From Macrosoma leucophasiata (Eukaryota > Arthropoda > Insecta > Lepidoptera > Hedylidae): a stretch of 64,000 bases of DNA. This document shows, in pieces, positions 27,541-39,600 of this stretch. The first letter of the stretch is position 1. Each line of letters begins with the position of its first letter. Below the pieces are notes generated by a model that was not told the origin of the DNA, made no database searches, and saw only the letters and a program-made list of their open reading frames with translations. A program made the translations under genes and the position numbers. The DNA is taken from the NCBI GenBank assembly GCA_036365455.1, contig JAWQUS010000022.1, forward strand, positions 3,224,001 to 3,288,000, given 5' to 3'.

Positions 27541-27940
27541 AAAAATATAAATAAATTAAATACCGACCTTGTATCCACATTCGATTTTATTTATCGTAAA
27601 CACCGCAGTATTCGATAGCATGATTATAAAAAGTGATTTGATCATTACGAAAAAGTGTCAAAATCGTCTTTAAATAAAAAAATCCTTAGATTTAAAGATA
27701 TTATTTTTTAAAATAACTTTTTAGAAATTTGATATTTATTATTATACCTAATATTACTTTATTTCACTGTTAATTATGTCTCTATATTCTTTAATTATAT
27801 ACTCGTATATATTTCAAATTAAAATTATGTAATAAGTACAGTTTTCTCTCACCTAATACTGTTACTGAAGTCGAACAAAACTGTTGCGAAATAGTGACGT
27901 TTTTATAAAGTTACGTACTCATTATACAATTTTAGGACAT
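27540..27940. other. AT-rich, nothing recognised
   Basis: No frame, repeat match or structure seen. Confidence 0.4.
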
Positions 27941-27941
27941 T

Positions 27942-28246
27942 TTTTTTATGTAATGTATTTAGCAAACAAGTACGCAGTTCACATGGATGCTAAGTGATCA
28001 CTGCAGCCTATAGACATCTATACACAAACCAGGGGACCGACCGCCTTCCTCTAATGCTTTCGTGTAGCTTTCATTAGGACATCATCTTGTCAGTTTCGTA
28101 CCGCCTTACTTTTTCCTCGAAATGTTTTCGTCCGCAGGCGGTACAAAACTGACATGATAATAATCTTAAACGAGAGCATTAGAGTTAGGCGGTCGGTCCT
28201 CTGAGATCAAAATTAAGGTGCGTTGCCATGCCACCCCTGAAACCAT
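27942..28246 (-). repeat. Old SINE-A carrying a foldback insertion
   Basis: SINE-A sequence before (ATGTAATGTATTTAGCAAAC) and after (AGGTGCGTTGCCATGCCACC) the foldback element at 28034-28199. Confidence 0.7.
28034..28199. mobile_element. Foldback MITE G (GGACCGACCGCC ends)
   Basis: A 166-base imperfect palindrome: GGACCGACCGCC, TCTAATGCT and GTCAGTTT.GTACCGCC occur at one end and their complements at the other. No protein and no clear target duplication. Confidence 0.75.
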
Positions 28247-28249
28247 GTG

Positions 28250-28860
28250 TGTTAGGCCATTTTTTGTCTCTTTGGATCTAACTACTATTTTTATAATAAG
28301 TGTATGGATGTTTGTATGTTGCTCAATCACACTAAAACGGCTGGTCGGATTTGTATGAAATTTTGTACACAGGTAGAGTATACAACGTGTAACATGATTG
28401 AATGTACAACCCGACACTAGTTTGTTCAGAATCGATAACCGAATTGATTTCAGGCATTTTTGATATGGGTAATATTTTGTCCCAAAATTAATTGCAATTG
28501 AAGAAATTATGGTCACCCATTTGGTGAACAGTCAATACCAGCGAAAATGCGACTAACGTCTATCCAAAATAAAATGCTAGTCTCAACAAGTTTACTAGAA
28601 CTGTTAGGACGTGCTTTTTAATGTAAATAATAATTTAAGAAATAAAATAGTGGAGATTAATCTCAATACTAGCGAGTGTTAAATAAGGGTATGCAGGTTA
28701 CGCTACATCACATTACAACAGTGTAAGTGTCTGAGTAGGTTCGTGTTTTTATGTGCTGTTTGTACAAATTGAGCACAACTTATTTCTTAAATAAAAAATA
28801 TTAAATACATAAACATGTAATTTCAGTTCATGTATTATGATTATAACTACTATTATAATA
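28250..28860. other. Unassigned sequence
   Basis: 28290-28470 (TCACACTAAAACGGCTGGTCGGATTTG-like, split here as ACTAAAACGGCTGGTC) resembles the dispersed repeats that follow the 'perturbed reading' of LINE tails, but I have no firm match. The rest is AT-rich. Confidence 0.3.
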
Positions 28861-28861
28861 T

Positions 28862-29152
28862 ACTGGTGGTAGAGCTCCAGTGACGGAGCTCGCGGGCGTA
28901 GGCACCACCGCATTACCTAATATACTTGCCGCTAAACGGTAGTGTTCAGCACTATCGTGTTCCGGTCAGGTGGTAATGTACGGCCCTGTAATTTCCGGCA
29001 CAGAGGCATAACACCTTAGGCCTCAGGAGTGGTAACGCATCTGCATTTTGACCTTGGTCTTTGTGTGGGTGTCTATAGGCTGCAGTCATCACTTAACGTC
29101 AATGTGAACTGCATGCTTGTTTGCCACTTCCATAACATAAAAAAAAAAAAAA
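28862..29152 (+). repeat. SINE-A copy, near consensus
   Basis: Full length with a 14-base A-run at the end. This is one of the cleanest copies and serves as the reference in these notes. Confidence 0.95.
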
Positions 29153-29157
29153 TCCGT

Positions 29158-29290
29158 AGTCAAATTTTCGATTGAGTTTGACCAATACCGGACTATAAGT
29201 GCTTACGTAGGTAATGTGCAGCAAAGATAACGGTCTACGAAGTCGAAACTAGCCGATTGTCTCTTTCGTAGGCTCGATGTGGAATATTAA
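29158..29290. repeat. Repeat T fragment
   Basis: GTTTGACCAATACCGGACTA and GCTTACGTAGGTAATGTGCA match 45700-45795 and 53030-53150. Confidence 0.65.
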
Positions 29291-29389
29291 TTGTTGAGTA
29301 CTGTACCTGTGAACTTCTTGTCTTTTTTTAAATTTTATTTGTTGTTAAGATGTGTTTCGTTTATTTATGTGTCAGCCAAAAAATAATAG

Positions 29390-29940
29390 ATTTTATTTTA
29401 TTTAAAGAAAAATGAAAAGAAAAATTTGACTTCAGGCGAGACTCGAACTCGCGGCCGACTGGGAATCTAGTCCAGCCGCTTTTCCAATTGAGCTACTAAA
29501 GTCCTGCCCGATTTGTCAAATCTTTCCTTCACATTTATTGCATAACTTTATGGTAGCAGCAGCGCCATCTATTGCCAACTATGCTAGTTAGGCAACCGAT
29601 ATAATAGACAATGCGAAATAATATAAAAAACAATTATTAAGGGTAAAAGCGACTTCTTTACGATATTCAATAAACTGCAAAGTCTATTATATCGGTTGCC
29701 TAACTAGCATAGTTGGCAATAGATGGCGCTGCTGCTACCATAAAGCAATGCAATAAATGTGAAGGAAAGATTTGACAAATCGGGCAGGACTTCAGTAGCT
29801 CAATTGGAAGAGCGGCTGGACTAGATTCCCAGTAGGCCGCGAATCCGAGTCTCGCCTGAAGTCAAATTTTTCTTTCCATTTTTCCTTAAATAAAATTTAT
29901 TTCACAAGCATGTGTTAATGCGAAATAATATAAAAAACAA
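29390..29940. repeat. SINE-T head-to-head inverted pair (copies 2)
   Basis: A reverse copy (29390-29636, tRNA-like block about 29430-29503) meets a forward copy (29637-29940, tRNA-like block 29789-29862). The arms share the tRNA-like block and ATAGATGGCGCTGCTGCTAC. Imperfect flanks (AATAATAGATTTT / AATAAAAGATTTT) may be a diverged duplication. Confidence 0.82.
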
Positions 29941-30235
29941 TAAAAGATTTTCCTACTTTCTTTCTAGTATAAATTCTCCACCTTTCAGGATTAAAAAAAC
30001 ATAATCGATAATGTGCACAACGCTCAATTTGGTTCACACGAACAATGAGGCCAGTATACGAGTTTAAACAAACAATCTTGCAGTAGAAATAAGTTCTCTG
30101 AAATCTAAGTAGTATGCGTTGTTGGAAAAAAAAAACAGAATTGTTGTTATTCAAAATGGTTGCATTTTTATTGATATGTAAGTAGCTAACAGACGACAGA
30201 GATAAAGTTGAAATAAAGTCCACAATTATGCCTTA

Positions 30236-30622
30236 TTACACGACACGGTATTCAAGGTCCGATAGCAAAGATCAGTGTAGTGTAATAACATTTAGGGAGC
30301 TAGGGTCCCTAATTAGGGCGATCGGAGCGGCCCGGTCAGCCTAACGCCCTAACTAAACACAGTACAAAATATGAACAGTATGAAAACTTTGTACAAAACG
30401 TTCAGAACACACGACTCGGAGCTGCAGCACGCGAGAACCGCTTAGGAGCCTCGTTGACTGTGTGATTGTGCCGTTTTATTTATTTGTACGTAGTTTCCAT
30501 ACTGCTCATATTTGTACTGTGACTGAGTTAGGGTCCTGTCGACCGGATAGTGTAATAAGCGGCAACCCGGTGCGAGGCCACGCTGACCCTTTCTGCCGGA
30601 CCCTGAATACCGTGTTGTGTAA
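30236..30622. mobile_element. Tc1/mariner-type MITE D with nested MITE E
   Basis: Ends TTACACGACACGGTATTCA / TGAATACCGTGTTGTGTAA are inverted repeats flanked by TA on both sides. A MITE E (30358-30523, ACAGTACAAA...) sits inside. A second MITE D is at 52751-52942. Confidence 0.82.
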
Positions 30623-30624
30623 TA

Positions 30625-31340
30625 GAAATAGAAATAGAAATAGAAAATATTTTTATTTCGAATAGATCTTTACAGATACTTTCAAAACGTCAATAAATCA
30701 TAAACTACCTAGAGCGAATAACCATTACATATAGTAAAGAAAAATCATATATTAATAGTAAATTAAAAATTAAAATTTAAACTATTTGGTTAAAACATAA
30801 TAATCATAAAAATTTTTAATTCCTTCAATGATAATAAATGAAGAAAAAGAAAAACTTATTCGTCAAGATCAATGTTATTCACTTAGCAGAGTTCCAAGTG
30901 CAGTCACTACTGAGAAGAACTCCGCTACCCAACAAACTCAGTAAGAGCTCTTTTAAATGAAAGCTTAAATCTAGTACAGATTATCGTGAAAAATCAAATA
31001 ATGTCAACGTCCATAGCATAGATGCAAATAAACTGCTATCTACTAAATGTGATGTAGCCCCTGCAAACCAGAACAGACCAGTCCCCACCAACAGCACCCG
31101 TTCACGAGTATGACGCATGTGGGCCATAAGTACTGAAATATATCTGATCCACTGACTATAACCCAGTCAACTGCGAGTCGGACTCGGGCACGAAGGAAGG
31201 AGAACAGGGCCCGTGCCATCACGTCTTATGGCGGTCCAATTAAAGTGTTGTCAAATGAGACGTTCCAAAATATATGGAGCTTGGGCCTGCACCTTGTACG
31301 GTATATTGAGAGAAGCATAAAATACTACTGACTATTCTTA
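30625..31340. other. Mostly unassigned
   Basis: 30625-30900 is AT-rich and starts with an AATAGAAATAGAAATAGAAA microsatellite. 31255-31320 (CCAAAATATATGGAGCTTGG) matches 59075-59145. No gene seen. Confidence 0.35.
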
Positions 31341-31342
31341 CT

Positions 31343-31700
31343 TATGAGAGTTCGTCCGCGTGAGAATGTATGATTGTTCAGTATCTACCCAGACGAAGTC
31401 GTGGGCGCGGCTAGTATAAAAGAAGCGTTAGGTTACTCCTTATTACATAAGCTATCTGCCAGTGAAAATCCCGTTAAAATTGGTTCAGCCGTTCCCGAGA
31501 TTAGCGGGGACAAACAGACGGATAGACAGACAGACAAAAATTGTAAAATATGTAGTTTTGGTATATGTACCGTGTATACATACATATGCACTTAGTAATA
31601 AGAGGTTATTTTTACATTACAAACAGACACAACAATTTTTTTTGTATAGATGTATAGATGTACATATAGTAGATGTATAGATTTAGAAGGGGTCGCCAAT
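31343..31700 (+). repeat. Repeat O, copy 2
   Basis: GAGTTCGTCCGCGTGAGAAT to TACCGTGTATACATACATAT, longer than copy 1 by a TAAAAGAAGCGTTAGGTTAC segment. Confidence 0.75.
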
Positions 31701-31859
31701 TAACATTAAAGATCTATGGGTTGACTTCTAAAGGACAACTTGAAACTGCGCCCTAAATACAATAAACTTAAAACGAATAACTTAAATTCTGTCAATTTTA
31801 TTGTGTTAATATCAATAAACAGATATACCGGGTTATTTTTAATTAGCGCATCACCTCTT

Positions 31860-32128
31860 GGCAGTAGCCATATGCAGTCTTTCCCCTCTGTCAAAGTACA
31901 AGCCCAAGTGGGCATATGCCTGTCGTCTAGATGTTTGAATGTGTGCGTGAAATTTTTTATGTACTTTGTTAAAGTCAAGGTGTGAGTTTCGTAGTAATAG
32001 ACGATTTTTGTACTGTGTGTCACACGTATTTTCCCCCGCAAAAAATGACAGACTGTTTTGCATGGGTAATAAACGCTATGGCTACTCCCCTCCGGTCTGC
32101 CACGACCGGTGGCCCGCGTTGCTCTATG
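31860..32128 (-). mobile_element. MITE B copy, left end clipped
   Basis: The reverse-strand order is intact from GCAGTAGCCATATGCAG to GGCCCGCGTTGCTCTATG; the first 40 bases of one terminal repeat are missing. Confidence 0.82.
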
Positions 32129-32455
32129 GTATCATTATCATTATTAAATTGAACAGAATAATTCAGTACGCTAATTAATTATTTCGCAATACCCAATCTC
32201 ATTTGATTATTTGATTGTTTGTTATACGACCTTTCATTAAGTTGTATGTAATATAGTTTAGCATAATAAAATAATTTGTTCTTATAAAACTTTGAAATCT
32301 TTGACCTAGAAGGATACAAAAGTGAATGCGTATTTGATGCGATCATTGAAATAAAAAAGTAATCAATTCAATTAAAAATTATTTGAGATCAATTTCAAAT
32401 TAATAAACGGACGAACGACGGACAGATAGACGCATGAGTCATAATTTCAACCAAA

Positions 32456-32610
32456 CGACATCCTCTGCTGGACAAAGGTCTCCGTCTCCCCCAAAGATTG
32501 CCACAAAGATCGGTCCTGGGCCGCCCTCATCCAGATATTGCCCGTAACCTTCATTGATCGCCAACTCGAATGCCAAGCGTGGCGATTAGGGTGAATCACG
32601 CCTTAAGATG
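32456..32610 (-). repeat. RTE-like LINE 3' fragment
   Basis: CATCCTCTGCTGGACAAAGG then AAAGATTGCCACAAAGATCG; the reverse complement of the CCAGCAGTGGACG LINE end. Confidence 0.65.
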
Positions 32611-33289
32611 CACACTTTGAATAGATGCATGAGTCATCATCATATCGCTATAGGTATCGCTTGTACCTACCTATCCATGATTGCCATGATATCGATCGCT
32701 TCCACTTACATTACATTAGGTAGGTACTCTTATTTCACGTAGTCTATGAGTTATATATATACCTTATTACACATATAGAAATATATTATTATTATATGTT
32801 CTTAGGTTTTCGCGAGCTACACTCATTGAAATAAAACTATTTTTACGGATTTATCTCGCGTATATTAAACTAAAATGATTTTTAAAATCAACCCGACGTT
32901 TCGGTCGCTTTTCAGCTTCCGTGGTCCCGGGCAGACTGAGGTGACATTTGTCTGACAGAAGTTTGAAAAAAATATATGTAGCTACCTCCATCGATTTCGT
33001 AAACGCCTTGCGTAGCGTTCAGGATCAGGGGCTGTCAAGTTCTTTACAAGATTTTTTGACTGCACACATAAGGATTATCAGAATGTGTGCGTTGCGTATA
33101 TATACCATAGGAGAAAATATTTTACAAATTACATATTTTTTTACTCTGATCACACTACGTGTCGAATTTGTTTTGTTTACGAGAAAATGGCTGCCGTTTA
33201 AAATAAGTGGATCTCTGGATATATCCCAAATATACATTACTGTCACCTGTATCGATCGAGTAACTCCTGCTCTCCACATTTTACAGTAA

Positions 33290-33570
33290 TTTTGGGTGCA
33301 TTTTGTGTACATCGTACATCCGTACATCATACCACATCTTGTGTTCACTTACGAAAGGACGTTTTTAAATTTAGGTTTTCTGTTAGGATAGGAACTCAGT
33401 GTTTTTTTAGTTTTAATTGTGATTGTGACCTTTGGGTACATTTGTGTTTTGTGTTAAACAAACAGCATCACGTTTTGTTGTTTGCTAATTTACGAAAGGA
33501 CGTTTTTTCTATTAGTTTAGGTTTGCTTAGTTCGGTTAGTTTAGTATTATTGTTATAGGTTATTTGGGAA
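33290..33570 (+). promoter_or_regulatory. Tandem diverged repeats upstream of the transposase start
   Basis: Two units of about 140 bases each carry TTTGGGT.CATTT.TGT followed about 60 bases later by TTACGAAAGGACGTTTTT (near 33352 and 33490). Transposase-binding or promoter function is only a guess from position. Confidence 0.45.
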
Positions 33571-33581
33571 CATTTTTAATT

Positions 33582-33691
33582 ATGTCCGCAAATGACCATA
33601 GAAAATGTGCTAAGTGCGGAAGAACACGTGCTGAAGACATGACGATGACCTATCACAGGTTCCCGAATCCAGGCACAACTAATTTTAAACG
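33582..33691 (+). CDS. P-type transposase exon 1
   Basis: Encodes residues 1-36 and two bases of codon 37: MSANDHRKCAKCGRTRAED then TYHRFPNPG. This is the first half of the THAP finger (C-x2-C). Donor AACG|GTAAGT. Confidence 0.9.
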
Positions 33692-36600
33692 GTAAGTGGT
33701 ATTTTTGTATAGGTAGGTACATAACACGTTCCAGCGCGATACTCCACTCTACTATGACACTATTACTCTTCATAGAAATTTGGCGTACGTCTATATCCGT
33801 ACACAATATTATTTAACAACAAGTTTATGTCAGTGACTGCTGTGACCGTATACCTACCGTACCATACTATATAGCCATCAGTGGTTTGCCGAGCAAACTA
33901 CTGATGGCACTGACTCACGCGTCCAAGTAACTTGCATACATACCCAACGGTCACCACCATACTGTCAATGTATGTAGCCCCTGTGTATCTGTGTGTGATA
34001 ACCAAAACAAGACAGCCTTTACAAGACATGTGTTTTAGACAGTAGGAACTCGAGCCTTCTGTACAGGATGACAGTGAGACTGCTCTCTATGAAACCCTAC
34101 AGCAAATTAACCCGCTGTAGCCACAGTGATTTTTAAATGGCTTTTGGTGCAATTGGCGATACCCGTACTATCATTATTCAAATTTCAAATGTACGGTCCA
34201 TGCCGCTACCACAGTGGAACGTGTTTATATTGTTAACCTTCCAAGCATTTTACAAATACTTATAAACATCTCTTAACTATCTATCTTACACATGGATTGG
34301 ACCAGACCATATTTGCTGGAGGATTTTGATTTTATATGAAACTGGACCCATGAGGTATCCAGCTTATTGTACAACTAATAACAAGAACACTTACAGCTAT
34401 AACCAACATCTTAATGTATCTGACAAAGTATGGACACATGGTATATACACTCAAACTGAAAGCCCGCTTTCTTCCACAATAATGTTGTAGAAGCACGGGA
34501 GTTGTGTAACTACAGGAATATCTGGCACTCTACACTATATGCCTAACCCTGTGAAGATACATACTTACTAAATAAAAAAGCTCTTCCCATGTGCATCACG
34601 GGGAATATAATACATTAAACCAAACATAATTTTGTGGGTGAAATTATATGAATCACATTGAAATTTCAGGGCTCACATCTGGGCAAAATATTGTTGGCCA
34701 AATGAAGATTGGACTTCAACAGAATTATTACGTTCACTTCATACTAAAAATAAAGTGTTATGTGGAAGACACTTTCATTCAAGCCAGTTTTATGACAGCA
34801 AAAGGCAAAAGTTGAGTAAATTTGCTGTTCCTGAATCAGCCCTAGTGAATGAACCACCATGTGAAGGAGAAATTCATCAGGTATGTAAGACTGAAAAGTA
34901 ATAAGATAAATAAGAAGAATATTAATCCTTCAAGGACCGTACCGCCACCGGCGGCCAGTCACAATTGAATTTCAATTGTCATATTTTTCTTGTGTCTGAA
35001 AGCATTAATAAATATTATATTTTCACAGATTGTATTAGATCCATATCCATTATTACATATTATTATACATGCAAAAGTAACTTTGTCCGTCTCTCTGTTA
35101 TATTTTCACAATCAGTTTAAAAGCAAGGCTTCTTTAAAAATGAATTGTACAGATGTGAAGTCATGAATTATAGCTAGAATTTTATATGGTGTCACTGAGT
35201 CTTGTATCTTTTTTAATGGAATAATCTCTATATAAATTACTCTCTGACACAAATTGAACACAAGACATTGTAACCTGCTTTCACCACTACTGAGGCAGGT
35301 TTTTTTAAATGTAATTAAAGTGGAAAACGGTTCAGATTGAAAGTAAGTGAATATTGCAATCTATAGACATCTATGCCTCCACAAAACATAGAGCTCTATT
35401 GAGACTGTATATTATATTGTATTCGTATAGTTTTCACAAAGATGCATGCCACTCCTGTGGTCTAAGATTTATTTTTTCTCTGATATAAGTTGTGTTACAT
35501 ATAGGCAGAGGTTGATGCATGCATTCAAGCATACATGCAAATGTACACAATTTGCCAGTTACATCATCGCCTTCACTGCGAACATTAACCAAACTTTAAA
35601 AATTTATTCCAGGATTTACAACAGTCCAATGTTGCAGTTGCTAAGTTCAGAGTACCTTTGTCACAAATTGAGAATATAACAGTGGAACCTTGCACCAGTG
35701 TAATGGCTGAACATACTTTAGTGGAAGTCCCAAAATCAGTTGAAATTACTGAAAGTGTGCAGGTAGTACATTTTAATTTTATGTCTTTTGTTACTCATAT
35801 GTGTTTTTTATATATGTATACTAACGTAACTATTTTATTTCATCAAAATTGATCCAACCATTATTAAGATTGTATGAGGCTATGAACAGTGACTGGATAA
35901 ATAATATCTTATTATTTGTCCAGCTAAAATCTTCTGTTAGTATTGTTTAATAAATACTAGCTATTACTAATTATTTGTCATGTAAAAAATTAATTAAACC
36001 AGTTACTGGCAGAATAGACTCAGCCATTAAAATATTTAATTCATCCGGTTACTGGCAGAATAAACCCAGCCTTTCTATTAATAAGTAATTACCGGAATAA
36101 CTATAATATATTATTACATATACAACCTTACCTAACCAATTTTTTTGTAGGAGACAAGATTGTAGTTGCTAGTCAATCTTTTTAAATCTAAAAACTCTGC
36201 TTTTAGATTGTATTTTTTTTGTAATGGATTTTGATGAAATTGTTTTGCATGTATGAATAGAGTGATGAATGTAAATCAATTAACCTCTAAGAAACTGAGG
36301 GTAAAGATATAGACATATAATTTTATACCTCCATTATGAATTAGACCACCGGCCGGCAACCCGTGGCTTTTGACGCGCGTCTGTAAGCCGGGGCTGTTTA
36401 TTAGAAGATGACACAAGGTTGCCAGAAAATAGAAAAATCCCAATAGTATCTATTTTCAATCTGGCTATTGAACTGAGAGTGTCCAGCATAGCAGTAGTGA
36501 CCTGCTACCACTAGACTACTAAGGCAGTTCCAATTTTTTGGACTATTATAATTTTTGTCATGCAATATCTAGGTAATAAACTGTTTTTCGCATGGTCAGT

Positions 36601-39600
36601 TACATGTGACTCTGTCACGTGTTGGCAATACTAGCAGCCTGTATGCTTTCATCCCGATGGCCATCCATATAATATTTCGTGTACAGAGAAGCATTAATGT
36701 AAACCAGATTTTATTTAAGTAATTAAAAGTGTTTAAGATCCAAAATTAACCGAAAGTTATATCCAAAAAAGCACAGGTAGTCATATTATACAATTGTATT
36801 TGTAATTTCAGAATCCATCGATTACTGAAGAACATGTGGTCACAACCCATAGCAAGGCAATTTCAACTAAGAAACATACAATCTTAACTAATCTTGGTAT
36901 TACAAAACTCAATGAAATGACGCCTAGAGAAAGAAAACTGTATAAAATATACAAAAATAAGATGCGTGAGATAGTAAGATTAAGGAACAAAATTAAAGAT
37001 AGGAAAGGAAGTATAAAGAGAGTTTTAGAAAGCGAACATATTAAGGAATTTTATGATATGAAGATCAGCAATTCGTTTGTAACTCTTCTGCAAAGCCAAT
37101 TGCGCAATTGCCCTAAGAAGCCCAAAGGGAGAAGATACACTCTTAACCAAAAAATTCAGGCTTTAGTGATATACAAGAAGTCTCCAGCTTGTTATAAGTT
37201 ATTAAGAAGAATGTTTGCATTGCCAAGTCAAACAAGTTTAAAACTATTACTGAATAGAGTACCTCTTAAACCTGGCATTAATAAACATATATTTACGTCA
37301 TTAGAAAAGATGACGCAAAATCTAGAAGAAGAAGATACATTATGTATTTTAACCTTTGATGAAATGTCCATAAGGAAACATTTATTTTATAACCAAAAAC
37401 TGGACGAAATTCAAGGATTTCAAGACCATGGCAATCATGGCAGGACAACAGATATTGCCTCTAAGGCACTAGTATTTATGTTGACTGGTTTAAGAAAAAA
37501 CTGGAAACAGCCCGTTGCATTTTATTTCTCACATACCATAAATGCTGACAGAATGACAGTTATTTTAAAAGAGGTAATATTAAATGTACTTTTATTGTTA
37601 ATTTTATATTCAATGTTATGAGTAATTTGTATGTATACATAATAATATAAATTGTTTCAGATACTGAGAGAGTGCATTGCAGCAAATATTAATGTTGTTG
37701 GTACTGTTTGTGACTTAGCATCTGTTAATGTTAAAATATTGAAAACATTAGGTGCATCATCAACTTCACCATATTTTGATTTCCATGGAAAGGAAATTGT
37801 GACTATGTTTGATCCTCCACACCTCTTAAAGTGTACAAGAAATTTGTTATTAAAACATGACATTGAAATCACCTCAGATTTACAGTGCAATGAAAAGACT
37901 GTGAAAGGTAAGTAATATTATAATTGTACCAGTAGTTTTTATAAAATAAGTTTGTACAGTATTTGTTCTCTCATTGGAAATATATTTATTCTATCTTTAT
38001 CCTATCCCTTTGAGGGATAACTAACATGAAGATTAAATTTAAATATTCTGTACAATCTCATACATTCATTTATCAGTGAATAAATATCTTAGGTTCGATT
38101 GGACCAAAGAGTGCACTACACTCTAACAAAAATTTTTTTAAGTTAGAAAAGAATGGTAAATTTTACAAATCTTTAACCTAAACAAATATTTTGGTGCAAC
38201 CAAACTAAAGTAAAGTTAAAGTTGTACTTAAACTTAAAAAAATGCATATAAAAAAAACACAATTTCTAATAAAAAATCCTTTTTAGGTACAGTGAAATGG
38301 AGCCACATACAAGCATTTTATGAGCTCGACAAAACCAATCCTAATTTGGTTTATGCTCCTCAGCTGACTGACAGTCATTTGCGTCCAAATTGCCAGCAGC
38401 AAATGAGAGTGAAGCTTGCTGCTCAAGTATTTAGTCACTCTGTTTTAACTGGCATGTTAATGAAAATTGCTCAAAGTAAGTAAATGTATATATCATATAA
38501 ATATCGAATTTAGATAAATTGAAAAACAAAGATATGGATATAGAGGGTCTATATCCATATCTTGACGTTGTTACGTAGTGAAAATGTTGTAGTAACATGT
38601 AATATAAATTGTAACAGTATTATTTGTAATTTGAAGATTGGTATGTAATGTATGGCCCTGTAATAACTATCACAGAAACCTAATAACTAAGAACTCAGGG
38701 GTGTCAACGTATCTACTATATCTCATGCAATAGCAAGTCAAAAAAGTGTATAATTCTGTTTTTTGACTGACACTATTTGCTCAACTAAGTTATCCTAACC
38801 TTTGGGAAAGACAAACATTTACATTTCAGTATGGCAAACTGAATTAAGAATTAAATGTATATATCTTCACGCCAGGTCCTTACGGGGAAGGCAGAGAGTG
38901 TGGAGCGCCAGATATTCCGATCCTGACATACCTCTCGTGCTTCTTCTACCTTCATCATTCTCTTCATACATGCACGCCGATAACAATATTAAATATTTTA
39001 TTTTTCAGATGAACTACCAGCAGAAGCTCATGCAACGGCAACGTTCGTGCAGAAATTCGACGAACTATTTGATGCCGTTAATGCCGATAGTAAAGATTTG
39101 CGAAGAGGAAAGAGATATTCCACCAATATAACTAAAAAGTCTCCCCATTTAACTTTATTCAAGGAAATGAGGAAATTTATACAAAATATGAAATATGTTG
39201 GGAGTAAATCTAATCCTCCGTCTCAAGAAGGATGGATTCACACCATGAACGCTATAGAAAGATTGTGGAAAAATTTACAGGCTATAGGCATTAAGAGTCT
39301 TTCTACACGTCGCCTCAACCAAGATCCACTAGAAAATTGTTTTGGCTGCATCCGATATAGCTGTGGATCCAATAACAATCCAACCGTTAATCAATTTATA
39401 GCTGGCATCAAAACTGCCATAATTTCCAACCTAAAACATGCAGGGCAAAAAAAAAATTGTGAAGATGACCAAGCTATGATTTCAAATAATTTAACAAAGT
39501 TTTTGACAGCAAACATTTCTCCTACAAACATTAATGAACCAACTTTTCAATGCGAGTTGGGAGCAATGGAGAGCGTATTATCGGATGCAGTTGAAGCAGT

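Noticed and set aside
33025..33348. A reverse-strand gene upstream of the transposase
   Set aside because: No domain, no splice support, and it overlaps the transposon's upstream repeats.
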